Below, piece by piece: positions 44,827 through 52,174 of a stretch of 64,000 nt of DNA. This stretch comes from Conexibacter sp. CPCC 206217 (GTDB lineage: Bacteria > Actinomycetota > Thermoleophilia > Solirubrobacterales > Solirubrobacteraceae). Location of the stretch: positions 62,001 to 126,000 of the forward strand of contig NZ_JAUTDO010000004.1 of assembly GCF_030646165.1 (NCBI RefSeq), given 5' to 3'. Under the pieces are notes generated by a model that worked only from the letters and a program-made list of their open reading frames with translations, was not told the origin of the DNA and made no database searches. Position numbers and translations under genes: made by a program. Numbering within the stretch: position 1 is the stretch's first letter; every line of letters begins with the position of its first letter.

Positions 44827-46776
44827 ATGAACGAGACGGCGACGACCGAGCGGTCGACCGAAGACGAGCAGCGGCTGCGCGAGGGGATCGCGATCGCGAA
44901 CATCCCGACGCTGCTGCTGGTCCTCGCCCACATGACGGGCGACCGCAGATGGCTCGCTGCCCCGTACCGCCCGACGCGGACGCGCGGCCTCGACGACAAC
45001 CACGACGGCGGCCTTGCAGCCGACGTGCAGGCCGAGATCCGGCGCGCCGCGCTGGTGACGATCGCGGCGTGGCGAGAGGGTCGGCTGGAGCCGGCCCCGC
45101 CGCCGACGCAGCGCCAGCTGGTGCAGATGCTGGGCGTCTCGATGGGCGAGCGGGTGCCGCCCGAGTACGCGCCGATGATCGAGGACGAGCTGGCAGCCGG
45201 GACCGGCCACGAGCCCGACGTCCCGCACCTCGACGTGCCGGCCGGCTTCGAGGTCTTGGTGATCGGCGCCGGCGTCTCGGGGATCGCCGCGGGCGTCGAG
45301 CTGGGCGCCGCCGGGATCCCCTACGCGATCCTCGAGAAGCGCGAGACGGTCGGCGGGACGTGGCTGGAGAACCGCTATCCCGGCTGCGGCGTCGACACGC
45401 CGAGCGCGCTCTACTCATTCTCGTTCGCGCCCAACGACTGGTCGCAGTACTTCGCGCTGCGCGACGAGCTGCACGACTACCTCGAACGGGTGGCGCGCGA
45501 CAACGCCGTCGTCGAGCGGATCCGCTTCCAGACCGAGGTCCTCTCGATGGCGTGGGACGAGACGGCGCAGCGCTGGCAGGTCCGCGTGCGGACCGCCGGC
45601 GGCGCCGAGGAGTCACTCAGCGCGAACCTCGTGATCAGCGCAGTCGGCGCGTTCACGCGCCCGAAGATGCCGTCGATCGCGGGATTGGAGCGCTTCGACG
45701 GCCCGTGCGTGCACACCGCGCGCTGGCCCGCGGAGCTCGACCTCGCCGGCAGACGCGTCGCCGTGATCGGCAACGGCGCCAGCGCCATGCAGCTGGTGCC
45801 GGCGATCGCGGGGACGGCCGCGCAGGTGACCGTCTTCCAGCGCTCGCCGCAGTGGGCGGCGCCGTTCGATCAGTACCACCTGCCGGTGCCCGAGCCGGTC
45901 CGCTTCCTCGGCCGCGAGGTGCCGCTGTACCGCGCCTGGTACCGCGTGCGCTCGTCGTGGACGTTCAACGACAAGGTCCACCCGACGCTGCAGAAGGATC
46001 CCGACTGGCCGCACCCCGAGCGTGCCGTCAACGCGGCCAACGACGGCCACCGCAAGTTCTTCACGCGCTACATCGCCGAGCAGCTCGGTGCGCGGCCGGA
46101 CCTGATGCGCGCGGTGACGCCCGGCTACCCGCCATTCGGCAAGCGGATCCTGCTGGACAACGGCTGGTACAGAGCGCTCACGCGCGACGACGTGGAGCTG
46201 GTGACGCAGCCGATCCGGGAGGTGACGGAGGGGGGCGTCGTCAGCGCCGACGGCGAGCTGCACGAGGCCGACGTGCTCGTCTGCGCGACCGGCTTCGACG
46301 TCGTGCGCTTCCTCGCGCCGATCGAGATCCACGGCCGCTCCGGCGAGACGCTCCGCGATGCGTGGGACGACGACGACGCGCGCGCCTACCTCGGGCTCGC
46401 CGTCCCCGACTTCCCGAACTTCTTCATCCTGTTCGGGCCCAACACGCAGACCGGGCACGGCGGCTCGCTGATCGGCTCGGCCGAGATCCAGCTGCACTAC
46501 GTGCTCGACATGCTGCAGCAGATGCTGCGCGCCGGGATCGGCTCGGTCGAGGTCCGTCGCGACGTCTACGAGAGCTACAACGCGCGCGTCGACGCCGCCC
46601 ACGAGCGGATGGTCTGGACCCATCCCGGGATGGACACCTACTACCGCAACTCGCGCGGCCGGGTCGTCGTCAACAACCCGTTCCGCGTCGTCGACTACTG
46701 GCACATGACGCGCTCGGGCGACCTCGCCGACTACGTGATCGAGCCGCGGCACGAGCCGGGCGGCTGCGATCGGTGA
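44827..46776 (+). CDS. Baeyer-Villiger monooxygenase, 4-hydroxyacetophenone monooxygenase type
   Basis: A 649-residue flavoprotein that inserts oxygen next to a ketone carbonyl using NADPH and O2, giving an ester. The FAD-binding motif VIGAGVSGIAAG begins near residue 144, the NADP motif VIGNGASAMQ near 315. The BVMO fingerprint FxGxxxHxxxWP is exact (FDGPCVHTARWP, about 289-300). The N-terminal 140 residues, with IANIPTLLLVLAHMTGDRRWL, are the extension typical of the HAPMO group (HapE about 640 residues), not of cyclohexanone monooxygenases. GAGGAGGAA precedes the ATG. It is divergent from module 1 and converges on the enoyl-CoA hydratase-like gene. Confidence 0.9.
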   Translation: MNETATTERSTEDEQRLREGIAIANIPTLLLVLAHMTGDRRWLAAPYRPTRTRGLDDNHDGGLAADVQAEIRRAALVTIAAWREGRLEPAPPPTQRQLVQMLGVSMGERVPPEYAPMIEDELAAGTGHEPDVPHLDVPAGFEVLVIGAGVSGIAAGVELGAAGIPYAILEKRETVGGTWLENRYPGCGVDTPSALYSFSFAPNDWSQYFALRDELHDYLERVARDNAVVERIRFQTEVLSMAWDETAQRWQVRVRTAGGAEESLSANLVISAVGAFTRPKMPSIAGLERFDGPCVHTARWPAELDLAGRRVAVIGNGASAMQLVPAIAGTAAQVTVFQRSPQWAAPFDQYHLPVPEPVRFLGREVPLYRAWYRVRSSWTFNDKVHPTLQKDPDWPHPERAVNAANDGHRKFFTRYIAEQLGARPDLMRAVTPGYPPFGKRILLDNGWYRALTRDDVELVTQPIREVTEGGVVSADGELHEADVLVCATGFDVVRFLAPIEIHGRSGETLRDAWDDDDARAYLGLAVPDFPNFFILFGPNTQTGHGGSLIGSAEIQLHYVLDMLQQMLRAGIGSVEVRRDVYESYNARVDAAHERMVWTHPGMDTYYRNSRGRVVVNNPFRVVDYWHMTRSGDLADYVIEPRHEPGGCDR

Positions 46777-46825
46777 GCGGTGGCGGCCGGCGACGGCTCG
46801 TGCCGCTGCACCGCGGCGGGGCCGC

Positions 46826-47557
46826 TCAGGTGGCCGCGCGCTCGGCGAGCAGCTCGGCCAGCGCGCCGCGCTCGTCGGCGTAGCCGTCGCGCGCGGCGGC
46901 CGCCGCGGGGGCGCGGTAGATCGCGCGGGCGGCGCGCAGGGCCGCAGGGTCCAGCGCCGCCAGCCTGCGCGCCCATGCCAGTGCAGTCGCGCGCAGCTCG
47001 TGCGGCTCGACGACCGCGGCCAGCACACCGCTCTCCAACGCCTCCTGCGCGCTCAGCCGCTCGCCCAGCAGCAGCATCCGCAGGCCCTTGAAGTACGGCG
47101 CGAGGCGGCGCGCGTGGCTGCCGCCGCCGAGCAGGCCGGCGGCCACCTCGGGCAGCGCGAACCAGGCGCCGGGGACTGCGACGAGCACGTCGCACTCCGA
47201 CGCGATCATCGCGCCGCCGCCGACCGCCGGGCCGTTGAGCGCGCCGACCAGCGGGACCGGCAGCTCTGCGAGCGTCGCGAAGAAGCGCGCCGAGGCCTGC
47301 TGCGCGCGCGCCAGCGCGGCCGGCGTCTCGAAGGCGGCAAGGTCGGTGCCGGCGCAGAACGCGCGCGTGCCGCCGCCGGTCAGCACGATCGCGCGGATCC
47401 CGGCCGTCTGCGCCAGCTCGCGCAGCGCCAGCTCGGCGCTGTCGAAGGCGGCCGCGTCGAGCGCGTTGACGGGCGGCTGCGACAGTTTCAGGATCGCGAC
47501 CCCGTTGGTCGTGTCGCGCTCCTCCAGGACGACCGCGTCGGCGGGCGGCGGGCTCAC
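46826..47557 (-). CDS. Enoyl-CoA hydratase/isomerase family protein
   Basis: A 243-residue crotonase-fold protein. The oxyanion-hole segments are RAFCAGTDL and NGPAVGGGAMIAS. Of the two catalytic glutamates of enoyl-CoA hydratase, the one after the GGG is replaced by Met117, while the other (LPE, Glu137) is kept. It is therefore probably not a simple hydratase; an isomerase, hydrolase or C-C-cleaving activity on a CoA ester is possible. It starts at GTG 47557, overlapping the TetR stop, so it is cotranscribed with the regulator. Confidence 0.85.
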   Translation of the reverse strand: MSPPPADAVVLEERDTTNGVAILKLSQPPVNALDAAAFDSAELALRELAQTAGIRAIVLTGGGTRAFCAGTDLAAFETPAALARAQQASARFFATLAELPVPLVGALNGPAVGGGAMIASECDVLVAVPGAWFALPEVAAGLLGGGSHARRLAPYFKGLRMLLLGERLSAQEALESGVLAAVVEPHELRATALAWARRLAALDPAALRAARAIYRAPAAAAARDGYADERGALAELLAERAAT

Positions 47558-48252
47558 GAGCCGCGCGCCGCGCCCGCGCCCGCGGCGCCCGCCGCGCCCG
47601 CGTCCGCGGCCGCCTGCCCGAGGCCGAGCGTGCCGCTGATGATGCGGCGCAGGTCGCCCTCCAGCTCGGGCGGGAACTCGCCGCCGGACCAGAGGATCCA
47701 GCGCATGCTGAGGAAGTGGCCGATCCCCATCAGCGCGTAGGCGAGCAGCTCGGGATCCATCCGCGGGATCTCGCCGTCGTCCATCGCGCGCCGCAGCGCC
47801 TCCGTGTACGAGGTCGAGATCGCCATGAAGAACTCGCGCGCGAGGCCCTCGTCGACCTCGTCGACGAGGTGCAGGATGCGATGGTGGTGGCGGTGCTCGG
47901 TCAGCCAGGTGAAGAACGCCTCGGTGCCGGCGACCTCCGCCTCCAGGCGCGTCTCGCTGCCGCTGACGCGCGCGCTCAGGACCTCGCGGATGTCGCGCGC
48001 CATGTCGCGGATCAGCTCCGCGAAGATCGCTTCCTTGCTGGGGAAGTAGACGTAGAAGCCGCCCTGCGAGGTGCCGGCCTGGCGCACGATCTCCGACACC
48101 GACGTGGCGGCGTAGCCGTACGTGCCGAAGCACTCCTCGGCGGCGCGCAGGAGCCGCGCGCGGGTCGCTCTGCCGCGCTTGCCGAGCGGTCTCGGCGGGG
48201 CCACTTCCTCCGGCGCTCTGGTCTTCGTCGCTGTGCTGCTTCTCCGAGCCAT
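47554..48252 (-). CDS. TetR family transcriptional regulator of the ketone region
   Basis: A 232-residue TetR protein. The DNA-binding domain covers about residues 22-80: RARLLRAAEECFGTYGYAATSVSEIVRQAG then QGGFYVYFPSKEAIF. The C-terminal domain includes HRHHHRILHLVDEVDEG, typical of a ligand-binding TetR core. The last 20 residues are Gly/Ala-rich. I place the start at ATG 48252; an in-frame ATG ten codons earlier would lie inside the predicted -10 element. With the -10 only 7 bases away, the transcript is probably leaderless. It sits between the two modules and is the best candidate for binding the TGAY-N6-GTCA sites. Confidence 0.92.
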   Translation of the reverse strand: MARRSSTATKTRAPEEVAPPRPLGKRGRATRARLLRAAEECFGTYGYAATSVSEIVRQAGTSQGGFYVYFPSKEAIFAELIRDMARDIREVLSARVSGSETRLEAEVAGTEAFFTWLTEHRHHHRILHLVDEVDEGLAREFFMAISTSYTEALRRAMDDGEIPRMDPELLAYALMGIGHFLSMRWILWSGGEFPPELEGDLRRIISGTLGLGQAAADAGAAGAAGAGAARGS

Positions 48253-48259
48253 TGTCTTG

Positions 48260-48289
48260 ACGCTAGGTGATCGGCGAGTCAACCGTCAA
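48260..48289 (-). promoter_or_regulatory. Promoter of tetR-ECH unit
   Basis: Minus strand: TTGACG (48289-48284), 18-base spacer, TAGCGT (48265-48260), 7 bases, then ATG 48252. The element CTTGAC...GTCAAG also makes the whole promoter an inverted repeat. Confidence 0.6.
48268..48281. promoter_or_regulatory. Candidate TetR operator 3 (autoregulation)
   Basis: TGATCGGCGAGTCA fills the spacer between -35 and -10 of the tetR promoter, the usual place for an autoregulatory repressor site. Confidence 0.5.
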
Positions 48290-48296
48290 GTGGCGT

Positions 48297-48313
48297 GGCG
48301 CGCGCTGCGCGCC
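48297..48313 (-). terminator. Hairpin ending module 2 before the tetR promoter
   Basis: GGCGCGC-gct-GCGCGCC, a perfect 7-bp stem, lies 36 bases past the lipoyl-protein stop and just before the tetR -35 element. No U-run is present. Confidence 0.45.
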
Positions 48314-48348
48314 GTCGCGATCCGGCTGCCGTGCCCTTCACCCCTCGC

Positions 48349-48588
48349 TCACCCCTCCTCAACGTGTGCGATCACCGTCCCGACGCTCAGCGGCACGTCC
48401 AGCTCCGGCTGCACGATCCGCAGCACGCCGGCGACCGGCGACTCGATCTCGAGCGTCGCCTTGTCAGTCTCGCAGAGGCAGACGGCCTCCTCGGCCTCCA
48501 CCGTCTCGCCGTCCTGCTTCAGCCATTCGGTGATCGAGCCCTCCTCCATCGTCGCGGAGGCGAACGGGATCGCGATCTCAACGGCCAT
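48349..48588 (-). CDS. Stand-alone lipoyl/biotinyl-domain protein, module 2
   Basis: A 79-residue protein that is a single lipoyl-type domain. The modifiable lysine is in the ETDKATLEI turn, and SPVAGVLRI and VGTVIAHV are the usual flanking strands. It has no subunit-binding or acyltransferase domain, so it is not an E2. Thr-Asp-Lys-Ala points to lipoylation rather than biotinylation (which usually has MKM). It overlaps the E1 beta gene by 11 bases and is the last gene of module 2, so it probably accepts the acyl or electrons from that E1. ATG 48588 has GGAAGGAG upstream. Confidence 0.85.
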   Translation of the reverse strand: MAVEIAIPFASATMEEGSITEWLKQDGETVEAEEAVCLCETDKATLEIESPVAGVLRIVQPELDVPLSVGTVIAHVEEG

Positions 48589-49642
48589 CGTGGTGCTCCT
48601 TCCCCGCGGCGGTCGTTGCCGCACGCCGGATCGCGTCGGCGATCCGCTCCTGCGACGGCAGCACGACGCGCTCGATCCCCGGCGCGGCCGGCACCGGCGC
48701 CTCCGCCGAACCGACTCGCAGGACGGGCCCGCGCAGCGACTCCCACGCGGCCTCCTGCACCGCGGCGGCGACCTCGGCGCCGTAGCCGCAGAAGACGGGC
48801 GCCTCGTCGACGACGACGCAGCGCCCGGTCTTGCGGACCGACGCGACGATCGTGCCGAGGTCGAGCGGGCGCAGCGTGCGCGGGTCGACCACCTCGACGT
48901 CGATCCCCTCCTGCTCGGCCAGCTCCTCGGCGGCCGCCAGCGCCAGCGGGACCATGCCCGAGATCGCCACGACCGTGACCGTCTCGCCCGCCCGACGCAC
49001 GCGCGCGCGCCCGAGCGGGACGACGTGCTCGACGCCCTCTCCCGGCGCCTCGCCGGCCTTCCCGTAGAGCGTCTTGTGCTCGAGGAAGACGACCGGGTCG
49101 TCGTCGCGGATCGCCGCCTTCATCAGGCCGAGCGCGTCGGCCGCGTCCGATGGCGCGACGACCTTCAGGCCCGGCACGCTCGCGAACAGCACGAACAGCG
49201 TCTGCATGTGCTGGGAGGCGAAGCCGAGGTAGCCGCCGGTCGTGGCGCGCAGCACCAGCGGCACGGACACCTGGCCACCGCTCATGTAGCGCATCTTCGC
49301 CGCCTGGTTGACGAGCTGGTCGTAGCCGCAGGCGATGAAGTCGGAGAACTGGATCTCGACGACCGGCCGCGCGCCGACCATCGCCGCGCCGACGGCGGCG
49401 CCGATCATCGCGTTCTCGGCGATCGGCGTGTCGCGCACGCGCTCCGGCCCGAACTCGGCGAACAGCCCCTTCGTGACGGTGAAGATGCCGCCGTAGGCGC
49501 CGACGTCCTGCCCCATCAGGAAGACGCGCGGGTCGCGTCGCAGCTCCTCTCTCAACGCCCGTCGAACGGCGGCGACGTACTTCAGCCGCGCCGTCGCCGC
49601 AGGCGCCTCGGCGGGTGCGTGGGTGGATGCGCTAGGCGGCAT
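48578..49642 (-). CDS. TPP-dependent dehydrogenase E1 beta subunit, module 2
   Basis: A 354-residue beta subunit, paralogous to the one in module 1. Typical segments are LMGQDVGAYGGIFTVTKGLF, RVRDTPIAENAMIGAAVGAA and VVDPRTLRPLD. It has a 20-residue Ala/Pro-rich N-terminal extension. It overlaps E1 alpha by 11 bases and the lipoyl gene by 11. Confidence 0.93.
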   Translation of the reverse strand: MPPSASTHAPAEAPAATARLKYVAAVRRALREELRRDPRVFLMGQDVGAYGGIFTVTKGLFAEFGPERVRDTPIAENAMIGAAVGAAMVGARPVVEIQFSDFIACGYDQLVNQAAKMRYMSGGQVSVPLVLRATTGGYLGFASQHMQTLFVLFASVPGLKVVAPSDAADALGLMKAAIRDDDPVVFLEHKTLYGKAGEAPGEGVEHVVPLGRARVRRAGETVTVVAISGMVPLALAAAEELAEQEGIDVEVVDPRTLRPLDLGTIVASVRKTGRCVVVDEAPVFCGYGAEVAAAVQEAAWESLRGPVLRVGSAEAPVPAAPGIERVVLPSQERIADAIRRAATTAAGKEHHDGR

Positions 49643-50642
49643 AGACGTCCTCCAGGGCGTCGGCGTCGGCGGGCGGTGGGCTGTCGCGCGCGAAGCGAGT
49701 GGCGTCGTCGACGACCTCGGCCACCTCGGCGAGCGTGCGCTCGAACCAGTCGCCCGGCGTTCCGCGCGCGTCCATGCGGCCGCGCAGCAGCGTCAGCGGG
49801 TCGCGGTCGATCCACGGCGCCAGCTCCTCGGCGCTGCGGTACTCGACCGGGTTCGCCGCCGAGTGGGTGCGGTAGCGGGCGGTCTTCAGCTCGATCAGCG
49901 ACGGGCCGTCGCCGGCAGCCGCGTGCGCGAACGCCGCGCGCGCGGCCTGGTTGACCGCGATCACGTCCTGCCCGTCCACGACGTGGCCGGGCATCCCGTA
50001 CGCCGGCCCGCGCGCGCCGACGTTCTGCACCGAGACCATCGCGGTGGCGCGCGTCGAGACGGCGTGGCCGTTGTTCTCGCAGACGAAGACGACCGGCAGC
50101 TTCCAGACAGAGGCGAGGTTCATCGCCTCGTGGGCGGTGCCCGACGAGGAGGCGCCGTCGCCGAAGAAGGCGACCGCCGGGCGGTGGTCGCCGGCGAGCT
50201 GCGCGGCGAGCGTGCTGCCGACCGCCTGCGGCAGGCCGGCGGCGACGATCCCGTTCGCGCCGAGGTGGCCGAATGCGACGTCCGTGAGATGGTGCGAGCC
50301 GCCCTTGCCGCCGCAGATCCCGTCGGCGCGGCCGAGGATCTCGGCCATCACGCGGTCCGGCGGCAGGCCGCGCGCGAGCGCATGGCCGTGGCCGCGGTAG
50401 TAGCTGTAGAGGAAGCCGTCCGCGGGCAGCTCCTCGAGCATGCCGCAGCCGCCGGCCTCCATCCCTATGTAGGCGTGCGTCGGACCGGGGATCAGGCGTC
50501 TGGTCCACAGCTCGCTGACCTCCTCGTCGAAGCGTCGCATCAGCGCCATCGCGCGGTACATCCGCCTGAGGTCGGCGTCGTCGTAGGCGTCGTCGGGCGG
50601 CAGCCCGTCCCAGCGCCGCACCTCGGGGTCGTTCTCGCTCAT
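49632..50642 (-). CDS. TPP-dependent dehydrogenase E1 alpha subunit, module 2
   Basis: A 336-residue alpha subunit. The thiamine-diphosphate motif runs from FFGDGASSSGTAHEAMNLA to VCENNGHA. YRGHGHALARG and CGGKGGSHHL are E1 alpha signatures. Compared with module 1 it carries a longer N-terminus and has ARYRTHSAANP at the phosphorylation-loop site. The ATG at 50642 overlaps the ligase stop. Confidence 0.93.
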   Translation of the reverse strand: MSENDPEVRRWDGLPPDDAYDDADLRRMYRAMALMRRFDEEVSELWTRRLIPGPTHAYIGMEAGGCGMLEELPADGFLYSYYRGHGHALARGLPPDRVMAEILGRADGICGGKGGSHHLTDVAFGHLGANGIVAAGLPQAVGSTLAAQLAGDHRPAVAFFGDGASSSGTAHEAMNLASVWKLPVVFVCENNGHAVSTRATAMVSVQNVGARGPAYGMPGHVVDGQDVIAVNQAARAAFAHAAAGDGPSLIELKTARYRTHSAANPVEYRSAEELAPWIDRDPLTLLRGRMDARGTPGDWFERTLAEVAEVVDDATRFARDSPPPADADALEDVYAA

Positions 50643-52174
50643 CGCCGTCCTCCTCGGGCGGTCGCTTCGACGAACAGCTCCATCACGGCCCCGTAGTCGA
50701 CCTTGCCCGATCCGAGCAGCGGCAGCTGCTCGCAGATCGCGAAGGCGCGGGGGCGCTTGTAGCCCGACAGCTCGGCGCGGCACCAGGCGTCGAGCGCGGC
50801 CTCGATCTCGTGCGGCTCGCGCACGACGACGGCGGCCGCGACGCGCTGGCCCAGGCGCGCGTCGGGTAGGCCGACGACGGCGGCCGCGACGACCGCCGGC
50901 TGACGCAGCAGCACGCGCTCGACCTCGGACGGGTAGACGTTCTCGCCGCCGGACTTGACCATCCCGTCGGCGCGGCCCTCGAAGGTCAGGAAGCCGTCGT
51001 CGTCGAGCACGCCGAGGTCGCCGGTGCGCATGAAGCCGTCGCCGTCGAAGGCGGCCGCGTCGAGGTCGGGCCGGCGCCAGTAGCCGCGCGCGACCGCGTC
51101 GCCGCGCATGCGGATCTCGCCGACCGCGCCGGGCGGCAGCGGCGCGTCTGTGAGCGGGTCCACGATCCGCAGCTCGGCGGTGCCGCGCAGCGGGATCCCG
51201 TTGCGGTCGAAGCGCCGCCGCGCGCGGTCCGGCGGCTCCCAGCTGTAGCCGCCCTCGCTGCGCCCGTAGCCGGCGCACAGCACCCCGCCGAAGCGGCGCT
51301 CGTAGGCGGCCGCCTGCTCGACGCCGGCCGAGCCGCCGCCGAAGAGCGTGAGGCGCAGGCTGCTGCCGCCCTCGCGCGCGTCGGCGACCGCGCCGCGCGG
51401 CGCGCCCGCCTCTCCCGCCAGATCGGTCACCGCGGTCGTGATCAGGTGGACGTAGGTGACGCCGTGCTTGCGCAGCAGGCGGGGGAACTGCTCGGCGCGC
51501 CAGCGGCGCACGATCACGAGCGGACCGCCGAGCGCGAGCGCGAGGCTCCAGATCGTCTGGCCGGACTGGTGGAAGAGCGGGAACGGGACGAGCCCGACGT
51601 CCTGACGGCGCAGCTCGAAGTGGTCGATCAGGCTGGCCGCGTTCGCGAGATGATGCCCGTGGTGGTGCAGCACGCCCTTCGGCCGCCCGCTGCTGCCCGA
51701 CGTGTACATGATCTCGGCGAGGTCGTCGTCGGCGCGCTGCAGCGTCGGCGGGATCGGATCGAGCGCGTCGAGCAGCAGGTCGCCCGTCTCCACGACCAGC
51801 TCGCACGCGAGCCCCTCCACCGCGGGCGCCCCCACCTGCTCGACCAGCCGCCGCTCGCAGACGAGCATGCGCGCGCCGCTGTCCTCCAGCGCGAGGCGCA
51901 GCTCGGCGGCCGACCAGCGCGTGTTCAGCAGCACCGGCACGACGCCGCCGCGGACCGCGGCGAGGAACAGGATCGCGAACTCGGGGCGGTTGTCGAGCAG
52001 CAGCCCGACGCGGTCGCCGGCGCGCAGCCCGCGCGCCGCCAGGCCGCGCTGCGCGCCCGCGACGTCGCGCCGCAGCTGCGCCCAGCTCCAGCGCAGCCCG
52101 CTCGGGTCGTCGACCAGCGCGAGCGCCGCCGGGTCCGAGCGAGCGTGCAGGTCGAGCTGCGCGGCGACGTTCAT
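50639..52174 (-). CDS. AMP-forming acyl-CoA ligase, module 2
   Basis: A 511-residue adenylate-forming enzyme. Motifs are YTSGSSGRPKGV, YGRSEGGYS, RTGDLGVLDDDGFL and the C-terminal Lys in GSGKVDYG. It is a distant paralogue of the module 1 ligase, not a recent copy. ATG 52174 overlaps the HyuB-type stop (ATGA); a start four codons earlier is possible but would overlap more. Confidence 0.9.
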   Translation of the reverse strand: MNVAAQLDLHARSDPAALALVDDPSGLRWSWAQLRRDVAGAQRGLAARGLRAGDRVGLLLDNRPEFAILFLAAVRGGVVPVLLNTRWSAAELRLALEDSGARMLVCERRLVEQVGAPAVEGLACELVVETGDLLLDALDPIPPTLQRADDDLAEIMYTSGSSGRPKGVLHHHGHHLANAASLIDHFELRRQDVGLVPFPLFHQSGQTIWSLALALGGPLVIVRRWRAEQFPRLLRKHGVTYVHLITTAVTDLAGEAGAPRGAVADAREGGSSLRLTLFGGGSAGVEQAAAYERRFGGVLCAGYGRSEGGYSWEPPDRARRRFDRNGIPLRGTAELRIVDPLTDAPLPPGAVGEIRMRGDAVARGYWRRPDLDAAAFDGDGFMRTGDLGVLDDDGFLTFEGRADGMVKSGGENVYPSEVERVLLRQPAVVAAAVVGLPDARLGQRVAAAVVVREPHEIEAALDAWCRAELSGYKRPRAFAICEQLPLLGSGKVDYGAVMELFVEATARGGRR

